NCBI GenBank assembly: GCA_038216465.1
Contig: JBBQQC010000006.1
Span: 1-64,000 of the forward strand
Length of the DNA stretch: 64,000 nucleotides
Direction of reading: 5' to 3'
From: JACCZX01 sp038216465
GTDB lineage: Bacteria > Pseudomonadota > Gammaproteobacteria > Burkholderiales > Burkholderiaceae_F
Program-made: the position numbers and the translations under genes
Shown here: one piece after another, positions 1 through 7,927 of the stretch
How the letters are laid out: each line of letters begins with the position of its first letter
Position numbering within the stretch: the stretch's first letter is position 1
Notes under the pieces: generated by a model
The model's database searches: none
Told to the model about the DNA's origin: nothing
The model's input: the letters and a program-made list of their open reading frames with translations, nothing else

Positions 1-506
1 ACGAGGCCGATGCGTGTGCGTGTCAACAGCAGCCAGATCGCCGCCAGCATGCCGATCGCGACCGCCATCATGAACATCCGATATTGCGGAAACGTGATGC
101 CGAATTGCTGCAGCCAGTGCACCGGGCCGTCGAGCTCCAGCGGGACGCGATACGCCACCGCTGCGCGGCCCCAGATGACCTGCACCATCTCGACGATGAT
201 GTACGACAGACCGAAGGTAAACAGCAGCTCGGGCACTTGGCCCCACTGGTGCACGCGCCGCAATCCCCAGCGCTCGACTGCGGCACCGACGCAGAACAGC
301 AGCAGCGGCGCCAGCACCAGCGCCGCCCAGAATCCCACCCAAGTGCTGACCTGGTAGGCAACGTAGGCTCCGAGCATGTAAAAGCTGGCGTGTGCAAAGT
401 TCAACACGCCCATCATCGAGAAGATCAACGTCAACCCGGCGGCCAGCATGAACAGCAGCAGGCCGTAGCTGATGCCGTACAGCGCCTGGCTGATTGTCGC
501 GTCCAT
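1..506 (-). CDS. livH: Branched-chain amino acid-type ABC transporter permease, LivH family (partial)
   Basis: Inner-membrane permease subunit of a branched-chain amino acid-type (HAAT) importer. The frame opens at an ATG (504-506) and runs off the left edge of the window, so only about 168 N-terminal residues are visible. They begin MDATISQALYGISYGLLL and contain the family signature GLTLIFSMMGVLNFAHASFY, followed by long hydrophobic helices. This is the usual look of LivH, whose first helices line the translocation path. It follows the binding-protein gene on the same strand, with an intrinsic terminator between them, so it is probably read from partial read-through. The LivM, LivG and LivF genes are expected beyond the edge. 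The substrate cannot be told from this subunit. Confidence 0.9.
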   Translation of the reverse strand, partial: MDATISQALYGISYGLLLFMLAAGLTLIFSMMGVLNFAHASFYMLGAYVAYQVSTWVGFWAALVLAPLLLFCVGAAVERWGLRRVHQWGQVPELLFTFGLSYIIVEMVQVIWGRAAVAYRVPLELDGPVHWLQQFGITFPQYRMFMMAVAIGMLAAIWLLLTRTRIGL

Positions 507-514
507 TGCGGCTG

Positions 515-544
515 GAAAAAAACGGCCCGGGAGAACCCGGGCCG
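515..544 (-). terminator. Intrinsic terminator between the binding protein gene and livH
   Basis: Reading the minus strand, a perfect 9-bp GC stem (cggcccggg at 523-531 pairing with cccgggccg at 536-544, loop of 4) is followed by a run of about seven U. It lies between the substrate-binding protein stop (564) and the LivH start (506). Inside an operon such a terminator usually sets a high binding-protein to permease ratio. Confidence 0.85.
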
Positions 545-563
545 TCAGACCAATGCCGGAGTG

Positions 564-1838
564 CTACGGACGCGGCGGCCGCTTCATCACGCAACTCGTC
601 GGCTGCGTGGCAACGTAGGTCGGGTAGGCGACCTCGGTCTTCCATGTGTAGCCGGTTTTTTCGATGTCGTGCTTGTTGGCTCCGCCGACCTTGGTCCACG
701 ACGCGATCCACAGCGGCTGCAGCAGTTGGTGGTCCGCAGCGCGCATCTCGACGTCTCCGTTGATGCTCGCCAGCTTGGCGCCCTCCATTGCGTACGCCAC
801 CGTCAAGGGGTCGGTCGACTTCGTGCGCTTCATTGCATCGGCCAGCAGTGACAGCGACGAATAAGTCGCTACCGTATAAAACTCTTCATTGAAACGCTTC
901 TTGAAGTCGGTGTAGATCTTCTCGCCCGGATAACCGGTGATATTCGGGTGCCAGTACGCCACCATCCGCATATGGTCTTCACCGGCGGGGCCGACCGCGG
1001 TCGGTGTGCCGATCACGCCGCCGTAGTAGGTGTAAAAGTTGGCGTTCAACCCGGCCTCGCGCGCCGCACGGACCAGCAGCGCAAGGTCCGGCCCCCAGTT
1101 ACCGGTGATCACGGTATCGGTGTTGACAGCCCGCATCTTCGCGATGTACGGCGAGAAGTCGCGCACCTGGCCGAGCGGATGAAGCTCGTCTCCGACAATC
1201 TTGATGTCAGGCCGCTTGCGAGCCAGCAGTTCCTTGGCCACCCTCGACACCTGATGTCCGTGCGAGTAATTCTGGTTGATCAGGAACACATTCTTCACTT
1301 CGGGGCGCTCCTTGATGTACGCGGTCAACGCTTCCATCTTCATGTCGGTGTTGGCGTCGAAGCGGAAATGCCAGAAGCTGCACTTGCTGTTGGTCAGGTC
1401 GGGGTCGACCGCGGCGTAGTTCAGAAACAAGATCGCCTGGTTCGGATTGCGCTCGTTGTGTTTTTCGATTGCATCGCTGAGCGCCAGCGCCGCCCCCGAG
1501 CCGTTGCCCTGCGTGACGTACCGAATGCCCTGGTCGATCACCTGCTTAAGCACGGTCAGCGACTCCTGCGGAGACGCCTTGTTGTCGAATGACACCAGCT
1601 CCAGCTTGACGCCGGGCCCGGCAAGCTGCTGCGCGTTGATCATGTCGGCGACGAACTGAAAGTGCTTCAGCTGGTTGGCGCCGACACCGGCGAACGGGCC
1701 CGACAGCGGATCGATGAATGCGATCCTGACGGTTTGCGCTACGCTTGCGGCGGGCCCTTTGGTCTGCGCAGTTCCCGGGCTCGCGAAAATCGCCGCTGCG
1801 GCGGCGGTGATGCATCCAATCACGTGGCGGCGATTCAT
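564..1838 (-). CDS. Branched-chain-type ABC transporter substrate-binding protein
   Basis: Periplasmic binding protein of the Leu/Ile/Val-binding (Peripla_BP_6) family, 424 aa. The start is taken at ATG 1836-1838 because a GGGAG ribosome site lies 7 nt upstream and a signal peptide follows (MNRRHVIGCITAAAAAIF, cleavage probably after GTAQ). A longer frame to 1883 lacks a ribosome site. The mature part opens with VRIAFIDPLSGPFAGVG, typical of the family's first beta-alpha unit, and includes SFDNKASPQESL and YVTQGNGSGAA around the ligand cleft. It sits between an acyl-CoA ligase gene and livH on the same strand. That suggests the imported ligand may be a carboxylic acid later activated with CoA rather than leucine, but this is inference from context. 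Confidence 0.9.
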   Translation of the reverse strand: MNRRHVIGCITAAAAAIFASPGTAQTKGPAASVAQTVRIAFIDPLSGPFAGVGANQLKHFQFVADMINAQQLAGPGVKLELVSFDNKASPQESLTVLKQVIDQGIRYVTQGNGSGAALALSDAIEKHNERNPNQAILFLNYAAVDPDLTNSKCSFWHFRFDANTDMKMEALTAYIKERPEVKNVFLINQNYSHGHQVSRVAKELLARKRPDIKIVGDELHPLGQVRDFSPYIAKMRAVNTDTVITGNWGPDLALLVRAAREAGLNANFYTYYGGVIGTPTAVGPAGEDHMRMVAYWHPNITGYPGEKIYTDFKKRFNEEFYTVATYSSLSLLADAMKRTKSTDPLTVAYAMEGAKLASINGDVEMRAADHQLLQPLWIASWTKVGGANKHDIEKTGYTWKTEVAYPTYVATQPTSCVMKRPPRP

Positions 1839-1904
1839 CGTCTGTCTCCCGTTGTTGTGAATTTCCGAAGGAAGAATACTCAAACGGCGCAGCAGCGTAA
1901 ACCT

Positions 1905-3560
1905 TCAGGCCGTCGTCGGAAACCGATGCTCGCGAAACTGATCGCGCAGCCTAGTCTTCAGGATCTTGCCGGTCGCGCCCAGCGGAAGCGAGTCGACAAA
2001 CGCTACATCGTCCGGCACCTGCCACTTGGCAACTTTGCCGTTATAGTGCGCCAGTAGCTCGGCGCACGTAACGTCGCAGTTCGGCTTTCTGACGACGACC
2101 AGCAGCGGGCGCTCGGCCCATTTCGGATGCGCTGCAGCGATACACGCCGCCATCGCTACCGCCGGGTGCGAGACCGCGATGTTCTCGATCTCGATCGAGC
2201 TGATCCACTCGCCGCCGGACTTGATCACGTCCTTGCTGCGATCGGTGATCTGCATGTAGCCGTCGCTGTCAATATTCGATACGTCGCCGGTCGGAAACCA
2301 GGTGCGGCCGTGCGGATCGGTCACCAGCGGAGCCGCTTCGCCGCTTGCGTAATAGTCGCGCGCGACCCACGGGCCACGCACCAGCAGGTTGCCGAACGCG
2401 ACGCCGTCCCACGGCAGATCGGCCCCATCATCGTCAACGATCTTCATATCGACGCCGTACAGCGCCCTGCCCTGCTTGTATTGCAGCTGCAAGCGCTGCT
2501 CAGGCTGCCAGTCACCGTGCTTGTATTTGAACGTGCAGGCCGTGCCGAGCGGACTCATCTCTGTCATGCCCCATGCGTGCAATACCCGTACGCCGTATTT
2601 ATCCTGAAACAGTTTGATCATCGCGGGCGGACACGCCGAACCTCCGATCACCGTTCGATTCATCGTCGAGAACTTCAGACTGTTGGCTTCCATATAGGCG
2701 AGCAGTCCCTGCCACACAGTCGGCACGCCTGCCGAGAATGTGACCTTCTCGGATTCGAAAAGCTCGTGCAGCGATTTGCCGTCCAGATTCGGGCCGGGAA
2801 AGACCAACTTGGCCCCTGTCATCGGCGCAACATAGGGCAGTCCCCACGCGTTGACGTGAAACATAGGCACGACGGGCAAAATCACGTCGCGCGAAGAAAC
2901 ACTTAACGCGTCAGGCAGCGCCGATGCCAGCGTGTGTATTACCGTCGACCGATGGCTGTACAGCACGCCCTTCGGATTGCCGGTGGTGCCCGATGTGTAG
3001 CAGATCGACGACGCGACGTCCTCATCAAACTGCGGCCATTCAAACTCGTCGGACGCGCCGGCCAGCAACTCCTCGTAGCACAGCAACTGCGGCGCCTTTC
3101 CCGCTCTGTCGGCAGGCATGTGCGCTCGATCGGTCAACAGCACCCAGTGCTTGACCATCTTGCATAGCAGCGCGATCGCTTCGATCAGCGGCAGGAAGGT
3201 CAAATCGAAGAACAGCGCCCGATCCTGCGCATGATTAACGATCCATGCGATCTGCTCGGGAAGCAGGCGCGGATTGATCGTATGCAGAACGTTGCCCGCA
3301 CCCGACACCGCAAAGTAAAGCTCCATGTGCCGATAGCCGTTCCACGCAACGGTGGCAATTCGGTCGCCCCGATCGACGCCGAGCGCGTCTATTGCATTTG
3401 CCATTTGCCGTGAGCGGCGGTGCAGCTCACGGTACGTCGTCCGGTGGATGTCGCCCTCGACCCGGCGCGAAACGATCTCGCCGTCGCCGTGATGCCGATC
3501 CGCGTGCTCGATCAGCGACGAAATCAGCAGCGGCATCTGCATCATCAAGCCGTGCAACAT
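1905..3560 (-). CDS. AlkK-like medium/long-chain acyl-CoA synthetase
   Basis: AMP-forming acyl-CoA ligase of the ANL superfamily, 551 aa from ATG 3558-3560, chosen for the AGGAGA ribosome site just upstream; the open frame continues to 3647. The P-loop-like motif YTSGTTGNPKGV lies near residues 188-199, GMTEMSPLG near 340-350, and the hinge and C-terminal region has TGDVSNIDSDGY and DRSKDVIKSGGEWIS. The catalytic lysine is expected in the C-terminal GKILK. The opening MLHGLMMQMPLLISSLIEHA resembles AlkK and related medium-chain fatty acid ligases. It activates a carboxylic acid to its CoA thioester through an acyl-adenylate. It is the first gene of a minus-strand group with the ABC transporter. 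The chain-length preference cannot be read from sequence. Confidence 0.88.
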   Translation of the reverse strand: MLHGLMMQMPLLISSLIEHADRHHGDGEIVSRRVEGDIHRTTYRELHRRSRQMANAIDALGVDRGDRIATVAWNGYRHMELYFAVSGAGNVLHTINPRLLPEQIAWIVNHAQDRALFFDLTFLPLIEAIALLCKMVKHWVLLTDRAHMPADRAGKAPQLLCYEELLAGASDEFEWPQFDEDVASSICYTSGTTGNPKGVLYSHRSTVIHTLASALPDALSVSSRDVILPVVPMFHVNAWGLPYVAPMTGAKLVFPGPNLDGKSLHELFESEKVTFSAGVPTVWQGLLAYMEANSLKFSTMNRTVIGGSACPPAMIKLFQDKYGVRVLHAWGMTEMSPLGTACTFKYKHGDWQPEQRLQLQYKQGRALYGVDMKIVDDDGADLPWDGVAFGNLLVRGPWVARDYYASGEAAPLVTDPHGRTWFPTGDVSNIDSDGYMQITDRSKDVIKSGGEWISSIEIENIAVSHPAVAMAACIAAAHPKWAERPLLVVVRKPNCDVTCAELLAHYNGKVAKWQVPDDVAFVDSLPLGATGKILKTRLRDQFREHRFPTTA

Positions 3561-3680
3561 GCGGGTCTCCTGCGGCCTTGTTCTGGAAATGGATGGCCGC
3601 GCCCTCATATGCTGGTGACTCGGCGCCGCGTCGTCAAGCTCATACAATTACCTGTCTTCGCTTCTTTACAGAGAGAATCA

Positions 3681-5201
3681 TTGGAAACGCCGGTCGCTGC
3701 ACCAAAACTCGCTTCCCCGCCGGCCGATGCACCGAGCGACTGGGGGCTGCGATTCGACAACTCGTTCGCGCAGCTTCCCGGTGTTTTCTACACGCGCCTG
3801 CAGGCGGCGCCGCTGCCGGCCCCGCATCTGGTCGCCTTCTCCGAATCGGCAGGTGCGTTGATCGGCATTGACGCCACGCGCGCTCGCAGCCGCGACTTTG
3901 TCGAAGTCATCGCCGGCAATCGGGCGATCGACGGCAGCGACCCGCTGGCTGCGGTGTATTCGGGCCATCAGTTCGGCGTCTACGTGCCGCGGCTGGGCGA
4001 CGGCCGCGCGCTGTTACTCGGCGAAGCGATCGGTCCGACAGGCGCCCACTGGGAGCTGCAGCTGAAGGGGTCGGGCCAGACGCCGTATTCGCGTATGGGC
4101 GACGGGCGAGCCGTCCTCCGTTCGTCGATCCGAGAGTTTCTCGGCTCGGAAGCATTGAATCACCTTGGGATCCCGACCACACGCGCGCTGGCTGTGGCCG
4201 GTTCTGACCAACCGGTGTTTCGCGAGACGGTAGAGACCGCCGCGGTGGCGATGCGCATGTCGCCCAGCTTTGTTCGCTTCGGCTCCTTCGAATATTTTTA
4301 CTGGACCCATCAATACGATGCGCTGAGGCAACTGGCCGACTACGTAATCGCGCGTTTCTACCCTGAATGCCATGCGGCGCCGCAGCCGTATCTCGCGTTT
4401 CTCGAACAAGTCGCGCGCCGCACCGCTCGGCTCGTCGCACAATGGCAGGGCGTCGGGTTCTGTCACGGTGTGCTTAACACCGACAACATGTCGATCCTCG
4501 GAATCACGATCGACTACGGACCGTTTGGATTCATCGATGCCTTCGACGGCGGATTCATCTGCAACCACAGTGACGTCAACGGACGCTACGCGTACAACAT
4601 GCAGCCGCAGATCGCGCATTGGAATCTGTATGCGCTGGGGCAGGCGCTAGTGGCGCTGACCGAAGACACCGATGCGACCAAGGCGGCGGTCGATTGCTAT
4701 CTGGACGAATACTCGCGGGCGATTGACGCCGTATTCCGCGCCAAACTCGGACTCGCGACCGCGCAGCCTGCCGACGAATCGCTGATCAACGACGTGATCG
4801 AATTGCTGCAGGCGACCCACAGTGACTGGACGATCTTCTGGCGTGCGCTTTCCGGTCTGCGGGTCGACGCGACAGATACGGTGCGCGATTCGATCATTGA
4901 CCGCGCGGCGTTCGACACCTGGGCCGCGCGCTACCGGGCCCGGCTTCGCGAAGAGGATTCCGCCGACAATGAGCGCGCCCTGCGCATGGATCGAGTCAAT
5001 CCGAAATACATCCTGCGCAACCATCTGGCCGAGGTTGCGATCCGCAAAGCGCGTGGCGACGACGGCCCGCGCGATTTCGGCGAGGTGGCGCGCCTTCTCG
5101 AAGTGCTCGAACGACCGTACGACGAACAAGCGCAGTTCGAGGCCTATGCGCACGAGCCGCCCGAATGGGCCAGGACGCTCCAACTGTCTTGTTCTTCTTA
5201 A
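3681..5201 (+). CDS. selO: Protein adenylyltransferase SelO (YdiU/UPF0061)
   Basis: SelO is a pseudokinase-fold enzyme that transfers AMP from ATP to Ser/Thr/Tyr side chains of proteins and is linked to redox homeostasis. This copy has 506 aa if the TTG at 3681 is used, with GAGAG 5 nt upstream; the frame is open further back without a convincing start. Family motifs are clear: YSGHQFGVYVPRLGDGRA, LKGSGQTPYSRMGDGRAVLR and NTDNMSILGITIDYGPFGF. It ends with Ser-Cys-Ser-Ser, so Cys occupies the antepenultimate position that is selenocysteine in animal SelO. The gene is followed 8 bp later by msrB, and the two are probably one transcript, consistent with a role in redox stress. Confidence 0.93.
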   Translation: METPVAAPKLASPPADAPSDWGLRFDNSFAQLPGVFYTRLQAAPLPAPHLVAFSESAGALIGIDATRARSRDFVEVIAGNRAIDGSDPLAAVYSGHQFGVYVPRLGDGRALLLGEAIGPTGAHWELQLKGSGQTPYSRMGDGRAVLRSSIREFLGSEALNHLGIPTTRALAVAGSDQPVFRETVETAAVAMRMSPSFVRFGSFEYFYWTHQYDALRQLADYVIARFYPECHAAPQPYLAFLEQVARRTARLVAQWQGVGFCHGVLNTDNMSILGITIDYGPFGFIDAFDGGFICNHSDVNGRYAYNMQPQIAHWNLYALGQALVALTEDTDATKAAVDCYLDEYSRAIDAVFRAKLGLATAQPADESLINDVIELLQATHSDWTIFWRALSGLRVDATDTVRDSIIDRAAFDTWAARYRARLREEDSADNERALRMDRVNPKYILRNHLAEVAIRKARGDDGPRDFGEVARLLEVLERPYDEQAQFEAYAHEPPEWARTLQLSCSS

Positions 5202-5209
5202 GGATCGTA

Positions 5210-5629
5210 ATGGCAGACACGCTGGACAAAGTCAATAAATCAAAGGCCGAATGGCGGCAGCAGCTGGCGCCGATGGAGTATTCCGTCGCACGCGAAAGAG
5301 GAACCGAGCCTGCATTCTCCGGGCGCTACTGGGACTTCAACGAAGAAGGCATTTATCGCTGCGTATGTTGCGGCACCCCACTGTTCGCGTCTGATACGAA
5401 GTTCGATGCCGGTTGCGGCTGGCCCAGCTATTTCAAGGCGCTCGATCCGGCGAACGTGCGCGAAGAGCGCGACACAACGCACGGCATGACGCGCACCGAG
5501 ATCGTCTGCAACCTATGCGATGCGCACCTCGGCCACGTGTTTCCGGACGGGCCACCGCCGACGGGGCTGCGTTACTGCATCAATTCGGCTTCATTGAGGT
5601 TCGAACCGCAAAAGATTGCCAAAACGTGA
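5210..5629 (+). CDS. msrB: Peptide-methionine (R)-S-oxide reductase MsrB
   Basis: Reduces the R epimer of methionine sulfoxide in proteins, recycled by thioredoxin; cytoplasmic. 139 aa from ATG 5210, with AAGGA overlapping the selO stop as ribosome site. Two CxxC zinc pairs are visible (C51/C54 and C100/C103), the fold motif is CGWPSYF, and the catalytic Cys is C123 in GLRYCINSASLRF. All expected catalytic residues are present and the length is normal for a stand-alone MsrB. The stop codon overlaps the GTG start of yciB, so the two are translationally coupled. Confidence 0.96.
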   Translation: MADTLDKVNKSKAEWRQQLAPMEYSVARERGTEPAFSGRYWDFNEEGIYRCVCCGTPLFASDTKFDAGCGWPSYFKALDPANVREERDTTHGMTRTEIVCNLCDAHLGHVFPDGPPPTGLRYCINSASLRFEPQKIAKT

Positions 5630-6249
5630 AGCTGCTATTTGATCTATTTCCGGTTGCAGCATTCTTTATCGCCTACCGAATCGGCAAGAGTTTTCCCGAC
5701 CAGGCGACCGCGTTTGTGACGTCCGTTTTCGGCGCTGTAGCCACATCGGCAACGTTTCCTGACCTGATCGCCGTCATCGCCGCAACCACAGTGGCGATCG
5801 TTGCCACCTTGCTGCAGGTCGGATGGCTGCTGGCGCGTCGGCAGCCGGTAAAGCCCATGCTATGGCTGTCCGCGATCCTGATCGTTGCGTTTGGCGGCCT
5901 GACAATCTGGCTGCAGAACGAGTTGTTCATCAAATGGAAGCCGAGCCTGCTGTACTGGAGCTTTGCGGCCATTCTTGTCGGCGGACGCGTCCTGTTCCGG
6001 CGCAACTTGTTGGCCACGTTGCTCGGCTCCGAGTTGCATCTTCCGGCAGCAGTCTGGGATCGCCTGCTGTGGGTGTGGGCCGGCTTCTTCACGCTGCTGG
6101 GAGCGGTGAACCTGTACGTCGCCTACACCTTCACAACCGAGCAATGGGTCGACTTCAAAACGTTCGGACTGATCGGCTTTACGTTCGCGTTCGTGCTCGG
6201 CGTGGGGATCTATTTGAGCCGCCATTTGAAGCCGGCGCCCGATGGCTGA
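5626..6249 (+). CDS. yciB: Inner-membrane-spanning protein YciB (septation protein A family)
   Basis: Polytopic inner-membrane protein related to YciB/IspZ, which is implicated in cell-envelope integrity and division; its biochemical activity is not established. 207 aa, somewhat longer than the E. coli protein. The start is GTG 5626, overlapping the msrB stop as GTGA, and gives the family opening KLLFDLFPVAAFFIAY. Four to five hydrophobic helices follow, with a charged tail SRHLKPAPDG. The FDLFP and TTEQWVDFKTFGL segments are family-typical. It overlaps bolA by 8 bp, so expression is tied to the selO-msrB-yciB-bolA-ppiC run. Confidence 0.92.
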   Translation: MKLLFDLFPVAAFFIAYRIGKSFPDQATAFVTSVFGAVATSATFPDLIAVIAATTVAIVATLLQVGWLLARRQPVKPMLWLSAILIVAFGGLTIWLQNELFIKWKPSLLYWSFAAILVGGRVLFRRNLLATLLGSELHLPAAVWDRLLWVWAGFFTLLGAVNLYVAYTFTTEQWVDFKTFGLIGFTFAFVLGVGIYLSRHLKPAPDG

Positions 6250-6574
6250 AGCGACGCTCGATCGCATCCGAACCCAACTCAGCGCGCTGCAGCCGGTCGT
6301 GCTGGAGATCATCGACGACAGCGCCGCCCACGCCGGCCATGCTGGCGCGGCCTCGGGCGGCGGTCACTATCGGCTGCGCCTCGTCAGCGCGCGGTTCGCA
6401 GGGCAGTCGAAGCTGGCCCGGCACCGCCTCGTGTATGATCTTTTAGGTGATCTGATGCAGCGCGAAGTTCATGCGCTCGCAATGAACCTACTGGCGCCCG
6501 ACGAGGTCGAACGGGCGCCTGTTCAGGGCCCACCTAACGCCGATTTTTTATCAGGACACTCTTCGGGACACTAG
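6242..6574 (+). CDS. bolA: BolA family protein
   Basis: Small BolA/IbaG-like protein of 110 aa. BolA proteins bind glutaredoxins and [2Fe-2S] clusters through a conserved His and also have a helix-turn-helix-like surface. The opening MAEATLDRIRTQLSALQP, the loop ending GGHYRLRLVSARFAGQSKLARHRLVYDLL and a final helix match the family; the His in the R-H-R-L-V-Y segment is the expected ligand. It starts inside the end of yciB (ATGGCTGA overlap) and is 6 bp from the next gene. The C-terminal tail after residue 90 is not conserved family sequence. Confidence 0.9.
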   Translation: MAEATLDRIRTQLSALQPVVLEIIDDSAAHAGHAGAASGGGHYRLRLVSARFAGQSKLARHRLVYDLLGDLMQREVHALAMNLLAPDEVERAPVQGPPNADFLSGHSSGH

Positions 6575-6580
6575 CCTCCT

Positions 6581-7366
6581 ATGCAACGTAGCCGATTGAT
6601 CCAACGAACTGCCTTGGTTGCCGCGCTATCGCTGGCGAGCAGTCTTGCCGTGGCACAAAACGTCGCGGTCGTAAACAACAAACCGATTTCCAAAGCGCGC
6701 GAGGATGCGTGGGTCAAAGAATTGACCAAGCAGGGCCAGCCCGATTCGCCCGAGCTGCGTAAGCAGGTCAAAGACCGGCTGATCCAGAATGAGATCCTGT
6801 TGCAGGAAGCGCAGAAGCGCGGCGTCGCCGAAAAGGCTGATGTCAAGTTCATGCTCGACGTGCAGCGGCAGAACACGCTGATTCAGGCGTTGTTGCGCGA
6901 CGAGGTCGAGAAGACCCCGATCACCGATGCGCAAATCAAGGCCGCCTACGATCAACAGAAGCTGAAAGTCGGCAACAAGGAATATCGCGCCCGCCATATC
7001 CTGGTCGAGAAGGAAGACGAAGCCAAGGCGATCATCGAGCAACTGAAGAAAGGCGCCAAGTTCGAGGACCTCGCGAAGAGCTCGAAAGATACTGGCTCAG
7101 CGAAAAACGGCGGCGATCTGGACTGGGCCGCGCCCGATTCCTACGTGAAGCCCTTCTCCGACGCGTTGACCAAATTGCCCAAGGGTCAGGTCACCGAGGT
7201 GCCGGTACAGACGCAATTTGGCTGGCACGTGATCCGGCTCGACGACACACGCGACACCCAGTTCCCGCCGCTTGAGCAGGTCACCCCCCAGATTCGTGAG
7301 GGGCTGCAGCAGCAGCGCGTGCAGGCATTCGTCGAGTCATTGCGCAAAAACGCCAAGATCCAGTAG
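6581..7366 (+). CDS. Periplasmic parvulin-type peptidyl-prolyl isomerase
   Basis: Exported PpiC/SurA-like folding factor, 261 aa. A Sec signal peptide (MQRSRLIQRTALVAALSLAS, cleavage near AVAQ) is followed by a SurA-N-like helical region and one parvulin domain (about residues 130-225). The domain includes YRARHILVE, the GGDLDW turn and the FGWHVIRLDD strand that closes the active site. It probably isomerises X-Pro bonds in periplasmic or outer-membrane proteins. It is the last gene of the selO-to-ppiC group, 6 bp after bolA. It is a separate protein from the membrane-anchored PpiD encoded at 29801-31738. Confidence 0.93.
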   Translation: MQRSRLIQRTALVAALSLASSLAVAQNVAVVNNKPISKAREDAWVKELTKQGQPDSPELRKQVKDRLIQNEILLQEAQKRGVAEKADVKFMLDVQRQNTLIQALLRDEVEKTPITDAQIKAAYDQQKLKVGNKEYRARHILVEKEDEAKAIIEQLKKGAKFEDLAKSSKDTGSAKNGGDLDWAAPDSYVKPFSDALTKLPKGQVTEVPVQTQFGWHVIRLDDTRDTQFPPLEQVTPQIREGLQQQRVQAFVESLRKNAKIQ

Positions 7367-7480
7367 TTCTTCGGCCGGGCATTGTTCGTGCTCTGTAGTT
7401 GCGCGGCCGCTAAAAAACGCGCGGTCGCTGATATCAGCCGCGCGATTGCGGTAAATTTTTCACGACCACAAGAGGGAGAC

Positions 7481-7864
7481 ATGAACAAAAAGGTAATTTC
7501 GATCGTCATAGGCGCCGCATTCATCGGCGCGAGCGCCGTTGCGGGTGCTCAGACTTCAGGCCCGAAGCCTGGCGACACCATGGCGAACCAGAAGACGATG
7601 CAGAATGAAATCGACTTCAAGGTAATGGACACGAACGGCGACGGAATGATTTCGCGCGAGGAATACGTGAATTATTACGGCGGACGCTTCGACCGCATGA
7701 AGCGCAACGACAAGGGCATGGTTATGATGAATGACGTCATGATGATGGACGGTGCCCGCGCGTCGACAGCGGGTGGTAGCAGCAACATCACCAACAAGCC
7801 GACGACGAATCTGCCCGGAACGAAGCGTGGTTCCGGCAACCCACCGGCTACGGGCGGCGGTTAG
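7481..7864 (+). CDS. Exported EF-hand protein
   Basis: 127-aa protein with a signal peptide (MNKKVISIVIGAAFIGASA, cleavage near AGAQ) and one canonical EF-hand calcium loop: D50-T-N-G-D-G-M-I-S-R-E-E61 has acidic or oxygen ligands at positions 1, 3, 5 and 12 and the invariant Gly at 6. A second, degenerate half lies around RNDKGMVMMNDVM. The C-terminal third is low-complexity (Ser, Thr, Pro, Gly). The ATG at 7481 has AGAGGGAGA as ribosome site. A small periplasmic calcium binder or sensor is likely, but no specific role can be assigned. It is single-gene in layout and ends at a strong terminator. Confidence 0.85.
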   Translation: MNKKVISIVIGAAFIGASAVAGAQTSGPKPGDTMANQKTMQNEIDFKVMDTNGDGMISREEYVNYYGGRFDRMKRNDKGMVMMNDVMMMDGARASTAGGSSNITNKPTTNLPGTKRGSGNPPATGGG

Positions 7865-7884
7865 CCAGCTGTAGTTTCTAATTG

Positions 7885-7916
7885 AAAAGGCCGCTCTTTC
7901 GAGCGGCCTTTTTCTT
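7885..7916. terminator. Bidirectional intrinsic terminator between the EF-hand gene and purL
   Basis: An 11-bp stem (aaaggccgctc at 7886-7896 with gagcggccttt at 7901-7911, loop tttc) is flanked by a T run on the plus side and an A run on the minus side. It lies between two convergent genes, so it can end transcription from both. Confidence 0.92.
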
Positions 7917-7927
7917 GTTGCCCGCGC

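Noticed and set aside
3420..3680. 87-codon N-terminal extension of SelO
   Set aside because: It overlaps the divergent ligase gene start and is not SelO family sequence; the TTG at 3681 with GAGAG is the better start.
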